A stretch of 64,000 nt of DNA from Acidobacteriota bacterium (GCA_022340665.1 JAJDNM010000090.1:1-64000), one strand, 5' to 3'; numbered from the stretch's first letter, positions 29,810 to 39,501 are shown. Notes: generated by a model not told the origin, from the sequence alone. Numbers and translations are program-made.

Positions 29810-30546
29810 TGGGCATGACGACCAACTCCGATGATCGGCCGGACCTGTCGATCGTGGTTCCGATCTACAACGAGAGGGACAATGTCGACGCCCTGGTCGA
29901 CCGTGTGCGCTCGACCTTGGACGGCGCCGGACGATCGTGGGAGATGCTTGCGGTAGACGACGGCTCGAATGACGGATCTGGCGAGCGGCTCGATGAGCTG
30001 GCTGCCGGTGAAGAGCGGCTGAAGGTCCTGCATTTTAAAGAAAACTGCGGCCAGTCTGCGGGGCTCGACGCGGGGTTCGAGCATGCTCGCGGGCGGTTGG
30101 TTGCCCTCCTCGATGCCGACCTCCAGACATACCCCGAAGATCTGCCGCAACTGATTGACCTGCTCGAAAACGAGGGCGTCGACGCTGTAGTGGGGATCCG
30201 TGCCGAACGTCACGATAGCGGCTGGAAAAGGTTCAGCTCCAGCTTTGCCAACGGTGTCCGAAACTGGCTCACCCGCGAGGACATTCAGGATACCGGCTGC
30301 CCGATCAAGGTCTTCCGGGCCGACGCGATCAGACAGGTGAAGATCTTCACCGGGATGCACCGATTCCTGCCCACGCTGTTGCGGATGGAGGGCTACACCG
30401 TCACGCAGATACCGGTGCGCCACACCGAGCGCACCGCCGGGAAGAGCAAGTATGGCACCTGGGACCGCGCCTTCTCAGGCCTGCGCGACGCTCTCGCCGT
30501 GCGCTGGATGCAGGATCGTCGAATGAAGTGGCGCCTCCGCGATTGA
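29809..30546 (+). CDS. Family 2 glycosyltransferase, dolichyl-phosphate-mannose-synthase-like
   Basis: 245 residues. Opens with DLSIVVPIYNERDNVDALVDRV, the DDGSNDGSGE segment and LLDADLQTYPEDLPQLI (DxD metal site), hallmarks of polyprenyl-phosphate-sugar synthases. The C-terminal segment RTAGKSKYG is the conserved R-x-x-G-x-S-K-Y. These enzymes make lipid-phosphate sugars such as undecaprenyl-phosphate glucose or mannose, consistent with a donor for the YfhO-like protein. No membrane helices follow, so it is the soluble type. The ATG at 29809 is coupled to the preceding stop; 29815 is an alternative start. Confidence 0.9.
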   Translation: MGMTTNSDDRPDLSIVVPIYNERDNVDALVDRVRSTLDGAGRSWEMLAVDDGSNDGSGERLDELAAGEERLKVLHFKENCGQSAGLDAGFEHARGRLVALLDADLQTYPEDLPQLIDLLENEGVDAVVGIRAERHDSGWKRFSSSFANGVRNWLTREDIQDTGCPIKVFRADAIRQVKIFTGMHRFLPTLLRMEGYTVTQIPVRHTERTAGKSKYGTWDRAFSGLRDALAVRWMQDRRMKWRLRD

Positions 30547-30706
30547 TCCCGCTACCTCGCCGCCCGCCCGCCGCTCGCTGACGCTCGCAACCAAACGGCA
30601 GGACCGCCAAACGACGGTACGGTTTTCCCCGACCAGCTAACCGTACGACAATTCCGCAGGCGGAGGGAAAGACGCCGACGCGAGACGGGAACGTGGTGCC
30701 CCTTAG

Positions 30707-30776
30707 CCGTCGAGCCGTGTAACCGTCGGGCCGTATTTCCGTCCAGCCGTCTTACCGTCTTACCGTCGAGCCGCTG
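30707..30776. repeat. 8-bp tandem array CCGTNNNN
   Basis: Eight or nine tandem units of the form CCGT plus four variable bases (e.g. CGAG, GTAA, CGGG, CTTA), 8-bp period, in the gap between the glycosyltransferase and the metallopeptidase gene. The fixed CCGT with changing 4-base parts differs from the heptad families in this window. Confidence 0.75.
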
Positions 30777-30813
30777 CACCCGTGACGGAACGGCGCTGCG
30801 CTACCATTTGCCG

Positions 30814-31314
30814 ATGCTGGACGACCCCATGGCGCCCGATTTCGCAGAACGTCTCTCGGCCTACCACGAGGCGGGGCACGCAGTCATGGCACAGCTCTGC
30901 GGCCGGCACGTGACCGAGGTTGAGATCATCGGCGACCGCGAGCATACCGGCAGCGTTCAGTCGCTGGCGTATCTCCCCGACCCTGCGGAGTTCGACCGCC
31001 CCGAGGACGAGGCCGAGGAGGTGGTGCGTCGTCTCAAGGTCATTCTCGCGGGCATCGTTGCCGAAGGAATCATCTCGGGTCGTGAGCAATGGGACGATTC
31101 GAACCAGGATCTCGACACGGCGGTCCGTCTCGCCATGCGCCTGGTCGACGATTGCGAGGACGTGATGCCGTTGCTCGAGGAGACTCGCGCCGAAATGGAA
31201 AGAGAACTCCGGCGACACTGGTCTGCGGTCGAGATGCTCGCTGGTGAGCTGTTGGTTCACAAAGTGCTCACCGGGTCCGAGGTGAGGAGGTTGGTGACAC
31301 CACACCTCTCGTGA
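30814..31314 (+). CDS. M41-like zinc metallopeptidase (FtsH protease domain-like), short
   Basis: 166 residues. AYHEAGHAVMAQLCG near residue 14 is the zinc-binding HEAGH of the FtsH-type peptidase fold, and LKVILAGIVAEGIISG corresponds to the helix that follows the second metal region. There is no AAA ATPase domain, so this is a free-standing M41-like domain. The distal metal ligand may be an Asp in DSNQDLDTAVRLA. Start at 30814 is the first ATG; a ribosome site is not obvious. Function unknown. Confidence 0.7.
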   Translation: MLDDPMAPDFAERLSAYHEAGHAVMAQLCGRHVTEVEIIGDREHTGSVQSLAYLPDPAEFDRPEDEAEEVVRRLKVILAGIVAEGIISGREQWDDSNQDLDTAVRLAMRLVDDCEDVMPLLEETRAEMERELRRHWSAVEMLAGELLVHKVLTGSEVRRLVTPHLS

Positions 31315-31447
31315 CTCGCGCGAGATGATGGGGTGAACCGCGACACGGCCTCGATGCCTTTTTTTGCCCGAGCCAGACCAAGGATCTGCCTCGCTGTTGC
31401 CATCGTCGGGGTCTCTTATGGTGTCAACGGTATTTCGGGAGGTCGAG

Positions 31448-32770
31448 ATGCGCCCCCTTTCCAGCGACTCCATGTTGACCCTCAAGCTCATCGTGATCGG
31501 GATCCTCGGTGTCGCTCTGTGGATCCCGACGTCGATGGTTGGCTTCGTAGTCAAAGATCGTGCCGATCGACGGGACGACATTGTCGGTGAGGTTTCCGCT
31601 ACCTGGGGCCGGGCTCAGGTCGTGCAGGGGCCGGTGCTCTCGGTCCCCGTGACCAGATGGAGCGAGGACGCCGACCGGAATCCAGTGGAGAAAACCGTGT
31701 GGATTCACCAACTCCCGGAGTCGCTGATGATCGAGGGACAGCTCGAGCCCGAGGTCCGCTACCGGGCGATATATGAGATCGTCCTCTACCGAGGTCAATT
31801 GCGCCTCAGCGGCCGCTTTCCACCTCTCGATCCGTCTCGATGGGGGGTGGAGCCGATCGATGTCCGCTGGGATCGAGCGGTGCTCACCTTCGGGGTCTCG
31901 GATCCCAAAGGTCTCAGGGAGGTCCCGCAGATCAAGCTGAGCAAGGCGCCGCTCTCACCCGAGCCGGGGGAGGGGCGGGGGCCGTTCCCGGAAGGGCTCG
32001 GAGCAAAGGTGGACCTCCAGCCTTACAGTCAGGGACGGTACGAGGAGTTGCCGTTCGAGATCGAGGTCGAGCTGGCGGGGAGTGAAAGCCTGCATTTCTT
32101 GCCGATGGCGCGCGAGACCGAGGTTCAGCTCGGCGCGTCGTGGCCCGACCCGAGCTTTGACGGCGCGTTCCTGCCTGACGTGAGAACCATAGACGATACG
32201 GGCTTCAGGTCGTCTTGGAGGGTCCTTTCGCTCCACCGCGAAGTGCCTCAACATTGGCTCTCCGAGGATGATCCAGGCAGTTGTCACGGCGATACTCTTA
32301 TGAGCTCGTCATTCGGCGTGCGCCTGCTCTTCCCGGTCGACGCGTATCAACGGACCACGAGGACGGTGAAGTACTCGATCCTCTTCTCCCTGCTGACGCT
32401 CCTCGGTTTCTTCGCTGTCGAGGTCGGAGGAGAGACCTCGATTCACGCGTTGCAATACGTGGTGATCGGGTTTGCCCTGTGCATCTTCTACATGTTGCTG
32501 CTCTCGTTGTCAGAGCTCGTCGGCTTCAACCCGGCATACGCGGTTGCCAGCTTCGTCATCATTGCGATGGTGTCTGCTTACATACACGCTATCGTCAGGT
32601 CGCCCGCTTTGACCGTGCTCTGCGGAGCTGTGCTGGCGGCGGTCTATGGAAGCCTGTTCATCATGCTCCAGTTCGAAGAGATGGCATTGTTGATGGGCAC
32701 CGTCCTGCTCCTCGTCTTGTGCGCGGTGGTGATGCTGCTCACCCGCCGGCTGAATCGGACCGAAATTTGA
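31448..32770 (+). CDS. creD: CreD-family inner membrane protein
   Basis: 440 residues with one N-terminal helix (LTLKLIVIGILGVALWIPTSMV), a large extracytoplasmic domain, then five helices at the C-terminus. Markers are QVVQGPVLSVPVTRW, the FRSSWRVLSLHREVPQHW block and FGVRLLFPVDAYQRTTRTVKYSILFSLLTLLGFF, all typical of CreD. CreD is linked to envelope stress (colicin and beta-lactam responses) in other bacteria, but its mechanism is not known. GGGAGG precedes the ATG at 31448. Its last 32 bases overlap the 3' end of the opposite-strand aminotransferase gene. Confidence 0.92.
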   Translation: MRPLSSDSMLTLKLIVIGILGVALWIPTSMVGFVVKDRADRRDDIVGEVSATWGRAQVVQGPVLSVPVTRWSEDADRNPVEKTVWIHQLPESLMIEGQLEPEVRYRAIYEIVLYRGQLRLSGRFPPLDPSRWGVEPIDVRWDRAVLTFGVSDPKGLREVPQIKLSKAPLSPEPGEGRGPFPEGLGAKVDLQPYSQGRYEELPFEIEVELAGSESLHFLPMARETEVQLGASWPDPSFDGAFLPDVRTIDDTGFRSSWRVLSLHREVPQHWLSEDDPGSCHGDTLMSSSFGVRLLFPVDAYQRTTRTVKYSILFSLLTLLGFFAVEVGGETSIHALQYVVIGFALCIFYMLLLSLSELVGFNPAYAVASFVIIAMVSAYIHAIVRSPALTVLCGAVLAAVYGSLFIMLQFEEMALLMGTVLLLVLCAVVMLLTRRLNRTEI

Positions 32771-33932
32771 CAGTATCGGCAATCGCGTCGAACAGAAGCC
32801 ACACGCCACGGTGAAAGACCTCGGGCGGCAGGAGCAGGCTGAGAACCAGCCAGCCGTCGCGCGCGAAACCGAAGAAACCGCCGGGATGGACGGCGACGCC
32901 GCGCTCGAGCAGCAGCTTCACGCACAGGTCCTCCTCGTCGATCACCGAAGGCACCCTGACCGGGGCGCTCCAGCCGCCACCGATGGGACCGACGTCGATC
33001 TCCGGGTGGACGCTGGCAAGGCGACGCAGGGCGTCGAGGTTCGCCTGACATCGGGTGGCAATTTCTTCTCGAATCAGGACTGCATCGGCGAGGATCTGGG
33101 GCGAGGCGAGGGCAACGGGTGTCGAGACCGAAAGATAGGCATCGGCGACGTAGTCGAGTCCTTCGAGGACCGGTTCGACGAGCTCCGAAGGGCCGGTTAC
33201 AACAATCCACGAGAGCTTGAGCTGCGGCAGCCCGACACTCTTGGACAGACCACCGAGTGTGCAACACAGACAATCATCGACTGATGCGAAGCTCTGGTCG
33301 GAGCCGGGGCCTCCATCGAGCGGGAAAAGGAGGAACACCTCGTCCGCGATCAGGGCCCAACCGCGATGGCGACACAGATCGACCAGGCGCTGGCGATCGT
33401 CGGGATGGATGAATGAGCCGGTGGGATTGTTGGGTTGGACGACAATTACCGCTCTGGCTTCCTCGGATCCGTCCTCGAGAGCCGAGAAGTCGATTCTCCA
33501 GTTTGCCTCCGGGTCGAGAGCATAAGATGTCGCGTTGATGCCGTCGAGCTTTGCGAGATGATCGAAGAGAGGGTAGGAGGGCGATGGCACCAACACCTGT
33601 TCGCCCGGGTTGCAGAAGAGGCGGAAGAGAAAGGAGTAGGCCTCACTCGTCGAGGCGGTGAGAAGGACATGCTGCGCGTCGGCACCAACGCCCCATCGCG
33701 CGTACTCCCCGGCCACCGCAGCGCGGGCAACCATTGGCCCTCGGGCATCGGGTTCGTAGACCAACCCGCGACGAGCGGCCAGCGGCGAAAGGAGGGTTTC
33801 CGGATACGAGAACCCACACGCCGTCGGGTTGCTGACCGTGAGGTCGTACGGGATCTCGCCGATCCTCTGCCTCGCCTCAGCCAGGCGGTTGAGGGACAGG
33901 TCAACCGGGATCCTCCGCGATCGTTGAATCAT
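32739..33932 (-). CDS. PLP-dependent aminotransferase, class I/II
   Basis: 397 residues. Fold-type I aminotransferase: LTVSNPTACGF and the SYPLFDHLAKLDG region, the PNNPTGSFIHPDD motif, ALIADEVFLLFPL and the lysine in GGLSKSVGLPQLKLSW that forms the Schiff base. Gene content gives no substrate hint; alanine- or aspartate-type activity is possible. It has a single-gene layout, and its start is 29 bases from the heptad array H3. Confidence 0.9.
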   Translation of the reverse strand: MIQRSRRIPVDLSLNRLAEARQRIGEIPYDLTVSNPTACGFSYPETLLSPLAARRGLVYEPDARGPMVARAAVAGEYARWGVGADAQHVLLTASTSEAYSFLFRLFCNPGEQVLVPSPSYPLFDHLAKLDGINATSYALDPEANWRIDFSALEDGSEEARAVIVVQPNNPTGSFIHPDDRQRLVDLCRHRGWALIADEVFLLFPLDGGPGSDQSFASVDDCLCCTLGGLSKSVGLPQLKLSWIVVTGPSELVEPVLEGLDYVADAYLSVSTPVALASPQILADAVLIREEIATRCQANLDALRRLASVHPEIDVGPIGGGWSAPVRVPSVIDEEDLCVKLLLERGVAVHPGGFFGFARDGWLVLSLLLPPEVFHRGVWLLFDAIADTVKFRSDSAGG

Positions 33933-33962
33933 GGCGTGATTGTAACGTTCGACCGCTCACAC

Positions 33963-34182
33963 GCTAGATACTCGTCTCTCGATACTTGTTTCTCGATACA
34001 GCCGCCCACCCGGCTTCGCCCACAGGCTTCGCCGTGGCGAGCCCCTTGCCAATGCAGCGAGACGACTTATGGATTTGTTGCATCCAGCATCCAGCATCCA
34101 GCATCCAGCATCCAGCATCCAGCATCCAGCATCCAGCATCCAGCATCCAAGTTCCAACATCCAACATCCAACATCCAACATC
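33963..34182. repeat. Heptad-repeat element H3 (CATCCAG type)
   Basis: Left array at 33963-33998 of TACTCGT/CTCGATA-like heptads, then CCGCCCACCCGG at 34002-34013 and repeats of CTTCGCC, then a long right array at 34081-34182: nine CATCCAG, one CATCCAA, GTTCCAA, three CATCCAA and a partial unit. It lies between the aminotransferase and the FAD/Fe-S gene, about 20 bases before the latter's start. Confidence 0.9.
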
Positions 34183-34203
34183 CCGCACGGATAGAATGAC
34201 TGC

Positions 34204-37041
34204 ATGGCCGAACTGACAGACCTCCAACGACAGGCGCTCGTAACCTCCGGTTGCGAAGTGCGCACCGACATGCTCACCCGATGCCTCTACGCAGTCGATG
34301 CCTCGATCTACCGGGTCGAGCCGGCGGCGGTCGCCTTTCCACGTTCGGCAGTCGAGGCAGCGACCGTGCTGCGTGCCGCGGCGGATGGCGGTGTCGAGAT
34401 CACCCCTCGCGGCGCCGGGACAGGACTCGCCGGTGGAGCGCTGGGCAGGGGTTTGGTGGTCGATTTCGCGCGCCACAACCGACGTATCTCCGACTACGAC
34501 GCTGAAAGTCGAACCGTTCGGGTCGGGGCGGGCGTGGTGCTCGATCAGCTCAACGCCGAGCTCGCGCAACACGGGATGTGGTTCGGGCCCGACGTGGCCA
34601 CATCGTCACGGGCCACTCTCGGAGGGATGATCGCCAACAACTCCTCCGGAGCGCACGCCCCGGTCTACGGCACGACTGCAGATCATGTGGTCGCGCTGGA
34701 GGTCGTGCTGGCCGACGGGACGGTGGCGGTTGTCGGCCCAGACGATGACGGTCTTCCCGCCATCCGACAACGTGCGGATGTCATCGTTGAACGGTACGCA
34801 GAGGCAATCGCTGAACGACTGCCCGAAGGTCTGATGAAACGGTGGCCCGGATACGGGTTCGACCGCGCGCTCCGCTCTCCCGGCGATCTCACTCAGCTGG
34901 TGGCGGGAAGTGAGGGTACGCTGGCGGGCATCGCCTCGGCGGTCTTGGGAGTGGTGCCCAGGCCCGAGACGCGGTATCTCGGGGTCGTGTTCTTCGGATC
35001 GGTCATGGATGCGTTGCGATCGTCGGTCGAGTTCGCCGAACTCGGTGCGGCCGCGATCGAACATTTGGACCGCGCAGCACTCGATCAGACGGTGGGGAAT
35101 CGCGCCTTCGCCGCCGCACGCTCCCTTCTGCGCCTCGATGAAGAGCCGTGCGAGGCGATGTTGCTGGTCGAGTTCTTTGACGACGATTCTGGGCTTGCAG
35201 AGCTCGATCGCCGGGCCCCGGGGCGACGCCGTCAGCTGTTGCGCGATCCCGGTGAGCAGGAACTGGTGTGGGGATTGCGCCGCGCCGGGCTTTCATTGTT
35301 GACCAGCCGTGCTGGCCCGGCAAAGCCGTGGGGCTTCATCGAAGATGTCTGCGTACGTCCGGAACGGCTGCCGGAGTACGTCGAGGGCTTGCGGGAGATC
35401 CTCGATCCACTCGGCTTGGAGGCCTCGTTTTACGGCCACGCCGCGTCGGGAGAGCTCCACGTCCGTCCGGTGCTTGACCTGCATCGCACCGAGGACATTT
35501 CGAAGTTACGGCGAGTGGCGGAGCAGGTCGCGGATCTGTGCAGGCGTTTCAGCGGCTCTCTCACCGCCGAGCACGGCGTTGGTCTCGCGCGGACGGAATT
35601 CGTCGAGGCGCAGATTGGAACGGACCTGATTGACGCGGCAGGTCAGATCAAGCGGTTGTTCGACCCCACCGGGGTCATGAACCCGGGGAAGATCATCGAT
35701 GACGGGCGATATCGCATCGATGGCGACCTCCGCCTCGGGGAAGGCTCGGAGATTGTCCTGCCGTTCGGGCAGACGTATGCCTGGATCGGACGAGACGATG
35801 GTTTCGTTGCTAACTTGGAGCAGTGCAACGGCTGTGGCGGCTGCCTCAAGGCGGCGCCAACCATGTGCCCGACGTTCTTGGCCACAGGCGACGAGGCCTT
35901 GTCGACCCGCGGGCGCGCCAACACGATCCGTGCCGCCCTCGAAGGCCGTTTCGAAGGCTCATCAGGTGTCGTGTCTACAGAGCTTTCGGAGGTCCTGTCG
36001 AGTTGTCTCTCGTGCAAGGCATGTGTCGTGGAATGTCCCTCGAATGTGGACATGGCGCACCTCAAGGCGGAACTGGTGCACGCCCGGCACCGCGAACGCA
36101 GCGCGGGCCTGATCGATCGCTTGATAGCGAACGCTGATCTGCTCGGCCGTCTCGGAACACTGACACCTGGAATCGCGAATGCCCTGCTAGGCTGGCGGCC
36201 GTTTCGCGAGCTCATGGAGAAGGGCCTGGGTGTTGACGTCGGCGCCCCCCTGCCCCCGTTCGCCCGCCAAAGGTTCGATCGGTGGTTTCGACGAAAGGTT
36301 CCTGTAGGTGCAGGGAGCAGGAGCCGGGTGCTTCTCTGGGACGACACCTGGGTGCGTTATCACGAACCATCGATCGGACGCGCGGCGGTCGCGGTGCTGG
36401 AGGCGGCCGGGTTCGAGGTGGCCCTGGTCGAGGATCGGGTCTGTTGCGGCCGGCCGGCCGCGAGCCGCGGAATGCTGGACGAGCTGCGTCGGGCAGCTGA
36501 GCACAACATCCCTCTGCTCCGCGACACCATCGAGCCGATTGTCTTCCTCGAGCCCTCGTGTTGGTCGGTCTTCGTGGACGAGTACCTCCAGCTCGGAGTC
36601 GAAGGGGTTGAAGGCGTAGCGGATCGTTGCCTCCTGTTCGAGGAGTTTGTCGCAGGCCTCTTCGATGAGGGAGCTTTGACGGCGGCAATGTTTGAAGCTG
36701 GCGGTGAGGTGGCGTTGCACACCCATTGCCACGCGGACGCCCTGGCCGACTCGAAAACAGTCCTGGATCTGCTGGAGCGGATTCCCGATTCGGTGCCGCG
36801 GCTCCTCGATGTGGGTTGCTGCGGCATGGCGGGTGCGTTCGGCATGGAGAGTGGACACAGGGAGTTGTCGCACAAGGTTGCGGAACCATTGGTGGCAGCG
36901 ATCAGAGGTTTGCCGGAGGACACCGCGGTTGTCGCCTCGGGAACCAGCTGCCGGCACCAGGTTGCCGACCTCACCGATGCCCGTCCTCTCCATCTCGCCG
37001 AATTTCTGGCGAGCCGTCTACGAAGAGCTGACGAGCCTTGA
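34204..37041 (+). CDS. FAD/Fe-S oxidoreductase fusion (D-lactate/glycolate dehydrogenase type)
   Basis: 945 residues, fused oxidase and electron-transfer protein. The N-terminal half is an FAD-binding PCMH domain (TPRGAGTGLAGGALGRGLVVDF near residue 65) plus a C-terminal FAD-oxidase cap with FYGHAASGELHVRPVLD and LTAEHGVGLARTEF. The second half has two 4Fe-4S motifs, CNGCGGCLKAAPTMCP near 541 and CLSCKACVVECPS near 602, and two CCG-type domains (VCCGRPAASRG and VGCCGMAGAFGMES near 875). The layout matches D-lactate or 2-hydroxyglutarate-type dehydrogenases that feed electrons to the quinone pool. Translation may begin within about 20 bases of the H3 array. Confidence 0.9.
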   Translation: MAELTDLQRQALVTSGCEVRTDMLTRCLYAVDASIYRVEPAAVAFPRSAVEAATVLRAAADGGVEITPRGAGTGLAGGALGRGLVVDFARHNRRISDYDAESRTVRVGAGVVLDQLNAELAQHGMWFGPDVATSSRATLGGMIANNSSGAHAPVYGTTADHVVALEVVLADGTVAVVGPDDDGLPAIRQRADVIVERYAEAIAERLPEGLMKRWPGYGFDRALRSPGDLTQLVAGSEGTLAGIASAVLGVVPRPETRYLGVVFFGSVMDALRSSVEFAELGAAAIEHLDRAALDQTVGNRAFAAARSLLRLDEEPCEAMLLVEFFDDDSGLAELDRRAPGRRRQLLRDPGEQELVWGLRRAGLSLLTSRAGPAKPWGFIEDVCVRPERLPEYVEGLREILDPLGLEASFYGHAASGELHVRPVLDLHRTEDISKLRRVAEQVADLCRRFSGSLTAEHGVGLARTEFVEAQIGTDLIDAAGQIKRLFDPTGVMNPGKIIDDGRYRIDGDLRLGEGSEIVLPFGQTYAWIGRDDGFVANLEQCNGCGGCLKAAPTMCPTFLATGDEALSTRGRANTIRAALEGRFEGSSGVVSTELSEVLSSCLSCKACVVECPSNVDMAHLKAELVHARHRERSAGLIDRLIANADLLGRLGTLTPGIANALLGWRPFRELMEKGLGVDVGAPLPPFARQRFDRWFRRKVPVGAGSRSRVLLWDDTWVRYHEPSIGRAAVAVLEAAGFEVALVEDRVCCGRPAASRGMLDELRRAAEHNIPLLRDTIEPIVFLEPSCWSVFVDEYLQLGVEGVEGVADRCLLFEEFVAGLFDEGALTAAMFEAGGEVALHTHCHADALADSKTVLDLLERIPDSVPRLLDVGCCGMAGAFGMESGHRELSHKVAEPLVAAIRGLPEDTAVVASGTSCRHQVADLTDARPLHLAEFLASRLRRADEP

Positions 37042-37073
37042 ACAATAGCTACCGAGGCGGCTGCGACCATGTG

Positions 37074-37147
37074 GAAAAGGAGAAAAGGGGAAAAGTGGCG
37101 GAGGTAAAGCCACGGTCCTCCTTTTCCCCCTGCCCTTTTCTCCTTTT
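37074..37147 (+). terminator. Purine-rich inverted repeat P1
   Basis: AAAAGGAGAAAAGGGGAAAAG (7-8-bp period) on the left and CCTTTTCCCCC-TGCCCTTTTCTCC on the right form a long imperfect hairpin ending in TTTTT. It starts about 30 bases past the stop of the FAD/Fe-S gene. It could act as a terminator, but its left arm also resembles the heptad-like purine array near 41350. Confidence 0.6.
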
Positions 37148-37315
37148 TGAGGGTCGGGCTGGTTTTGACACGGCGTTGACACCTTCTGAGAACCCAATCA
37201 TGTTCTTTCCCGTTTGAAGGGTTGAACGGCGCCCCAGAGGCGCGGTTGACGACTGGATCGGACCCGCCGGCGGTTGGCTCCGGCTACAATCGGTGGGACG
37301 CCGACTGGAGGACTG

Positions 37316-38236
37316 ATGAGGATTGCGTACTTCGAACCGCTGACTCGAGCCTGGGAAAGGATGAAGCTCATCCTGTGGCGCCCGTTCGATCTCGCGAAGT
37401 GGCTCGTGCTCGGCTTCTCGTGCTGGCTCGCCGGTCTGGCCGACGGTGCCGGAGGCGGGGGTTGGAAGTGGATTGTTGACGAGGAAGACTTTCCAGGCCG
37501 ATTTGGGCGCTGTAACGGGTGGATGTCCCACGAGGAGATCGGGAACGCCTTGGTCTGGCTGCCGCTGGCCTTTATCCTGATCATGGCGATCGCCGCGATT
37601 CTCGTGCTGGTTTTGTGGGTGTCTTCACGGGCGAAATTCATCTACCTGGACAACGTCGTGCACAACCGCGCAGAGATCGTCGAACCCTGGAATCGGTTGC
37701 GGACCCTCGGGAACTCGCTCTTTCTGTGGAGAATTGGCTTCATCGTCGTCTGCGGACTGGTGGCGATGGTGCTTTTATTGGTCTTCTTCGCGCCCGCTGC
37801 GACGTTTTCCTTCACCGACGCGCTGGCGGGGTTGTCGTACGCCGCCATGATCTTCGGCGTGATCGTCCTGATCTGTTTCGGAATCATTGCCGGATTCGTG
37901 GCGCTCATGCTCGAGGCTTTCGTGATCCCGATCATGTACAAGTTCGACCTCAAGGCGACGGAGGCGTGGAACTACCTCCTGCCATGGCTGAAATACCGCC
38001 CGGGGCATTTCGTCCTCTACGCCCTGCTGGTTCTGGGACTGGTCTTCGTCTTTGCCGCGATTTTCGCGGTCGTGTGCATGCTCACCTGTTGTGTGGTCGC
38101 GTTGCCGTACGTCGGAACCGTCATTCTGCTTCCGTTGTGGGTCACTTACCGCATATGGAGCGTCGAGTTCCTGACCCAATTCGATCCCGAGTTCGATCTT
38201 TTCACGATGGCGGAGCTGCCCGCGGCGGCCGAGTAG
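37316..38236 (+). CDS. Multi-pass membrane protein, unknown
   Basis: 306 residues with about six hydrophobic helices. The N-terminus (MRIAYFEPLTRAWERMKLILWRPFDLAKWLVLGF) and the central SLFLWRIGFIVVCGLVAMVLLLVFFA suggest a membrane protein of the kind annotated as DUF-type integral membrane proteins in several phyla; I do not recognise the family precisely. GGAG lies just before the ATG at 37316. The last 35 bases overlap the opposite-strand VanZ-like gene. Confidence 0.75.
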   Translation: MRIAYFEPLTRAWERMKLILWRPFDLAKWLVLGFSCWLAGLADGAGGGGWKWIVDEEDFPGRFGRCNGWMSHEEIGNALVWLPLAFILIMAIAAILVLVLWVSSRAKFIYLDNVVHNRAEIVEPWNRLRTLGNSLFLWRIGFIVVCGLVAMVLLLVFFAPAATFSFTDALAGLSYAAMIFGVIVLICFGIIAGFVALMLEAFVIPIMYKFDLKATEAWNYLLPWLKYRPGHFVLYALLVLGLVFVFAAIFAVVCMLTCCVVALPYVGTVILLPLWVTYRIWSVEFLTQFDPEFDLFTMAELPAAAE

Positions 38237-39446
38237 CGATCGAGAGATCGCAGACGACGAAAACGGCGAGCAGGGTCAGCATCAGTGCCCGCAGCTGAGC
38301 TTCGCTGAAGGTCGTGACGAGATGGCCGCCGACGCGGCTGACGAATTGCTGGTCCGGGTCCTGCTCCGCCTCGACCGATCTTCGCCTGTCCGGGCCCCAT
38401 CGGCGGGCGGCCCGCGTCAGGGTCCGGCCGAAGGAGGTCTCGAGGATCAGATTCTCGCGCCAGGCAATCGTCATTCGCCGACGGTAGATCTCAGAGGCCT
38501 GGTCTGCCGTCCGCGCCCTGTTGAAATTCCGATTTCTGGCAAACAGGTGAACCCGGAATTCGTAGAGGAATGGGTCAGTGACCGGCGAAGCAGTCTCGCG
38601 CGGCGATCCATCGGCAGGTCTGGGCGGGTCGAGGTAGTGGATGATATCGGTCGATCGTTGCCGGTCAGACGTCGCGAGGTCTTGCGCTGAAAGGCGTGAG
38701 CGGAAGGCGGTCAACTCGTCCACCACATGAAAAAAACCGTATTCGCAGATGGCCTCGTGGCCCAGCGCCAGCCGGTTCGGAATCGGAAGGAATTCCGCGA
38801 TGCGGGCCACACGCTGTGGCGTCGCCGACAGGCAGAGAAGAAGCAGCAAAACCTCGGCCGCGGCAAGGCGGCACGCGAGTCGCATGGATGACCTGTTCAC
38901 CGACACGGGCCGAGGCGGGGCCAGCCGCCAGATCGCGACCTGGATCAGGGCCACCGCACCCCCGTTGAGGAAGATGTCGCGGAGGTCCCAGAACCTGCTT
39001 GGCACGAGCCACTGGATCAGCTCATCCACCGTACCGACGAGGAGCCCGACCAGCGTCACGACCACGTAGACCGTGGCGTCCTTCACCGGTCCAGAGAGGG
39101 CGCGGAAGAGAAGGATACCGAGCACACCGTACTCGATGAAGTGAACCGCTTCCTCAGGTTGACCCATCAGACGTCGGGTCCATAGGACGACAACAGCCGC
39201 GACAGCGATCAGCCACATGACGTCGGCTGGAGCCACCCGCGACTGCTGCCGCCCGAGCAGGATGAGAGCTGTGGCTACAGCGCATACCACGACGACCATC
39301 ACCGTGTAAGCGATGAACTCAGCCGGCCAGTGGGCGACGAATAACTCCCGAAGCTTCCTTACGAATGGAATTGCGAGGTAGATCAGTCCGACCCAGAGGA
39401 CAACGGCGAGCCAGGGACCGAGGTGTCTGAAGCGCACGGAGGTCAT
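38202..39446 (-). CDS. VanZ-like membrane protein
   Basis: 414 residues. The middle carries the VanZ-like pattern: EEAVHFIEYGVLGILLFRALS and LVGTVDELIQWLVPSRFWDLRDIFLNGGAVALIQ (VDELxQ and R-x-x-D-x-x-x-N-x-x-G). There are seven or so helices, then an extracytoplasmic domain of about 150 residues and one last helix (RALMLTLLAVFVVCDLSI). VanZ proteins affect cell-envelope target accessibility, but this large tail is not typical of short VanZ. Convergent overlap of 35 bases with the neighbour is shown by the stop codon positions. Confidence 0.82.
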   Translation of the reverse strand: MTSVRFRHLGPWLAVVLWVGLIYLAIPFVRKLRELFVAHWPAEFIAYTVMVVVVCAVATALILLGRQQSRVAPADVMWLIAVAAVVVLWTRRLMGQPEEAVHFIEYGVLGILLFRALSGPVKDATVYVVVTLVGLLVGTVDELIQWLVPSRFWDLRDIFLNGGAVALIQVAIWRLAPPRPVSVNRSSMRLACRLAAAEVLLLLLCLSATPQRVARIAEFLPIPNRLALGHEAICEYGFFHVVDELTAFRSRLSAQDLATSDRQRSTDIIHYLDPPRPADGSPRETASPVTDPFLYEFRVHLFARNRNFNRARTADQASEIYRRRMTIAWRENLILETSFGRTLTRAARRWGPDRRRSVEAEQDPDQQFVSRVGGHLVTTFSEAQLRALMLTLLAVFVVCDLSIATRPPRAAPPS

Positions 39447-39501
39447 CGTACCGCGGTTCGCAGCACAGCTGCGCCGCCCATTTCGGGTATAGTCCGAATC
39501 C

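Noticed and set aside
33957-34277. Open frames coding for repeated MLDAGCW peptides in the heptad arrays
   Set aside because: The array is free of stops in several frames by virtue of its 7-bp unit, and other copies of the same DNA are in different frames. No ribosome site or conserved start exists; the peptides are artefacts of the repeat.
37074-37147. Clean rho-independent terminator
   Set aside because: The stem is long and imperfect, with purine repeats; it may be a heptad-like array that folds by chance. Kept with moderate confidence.
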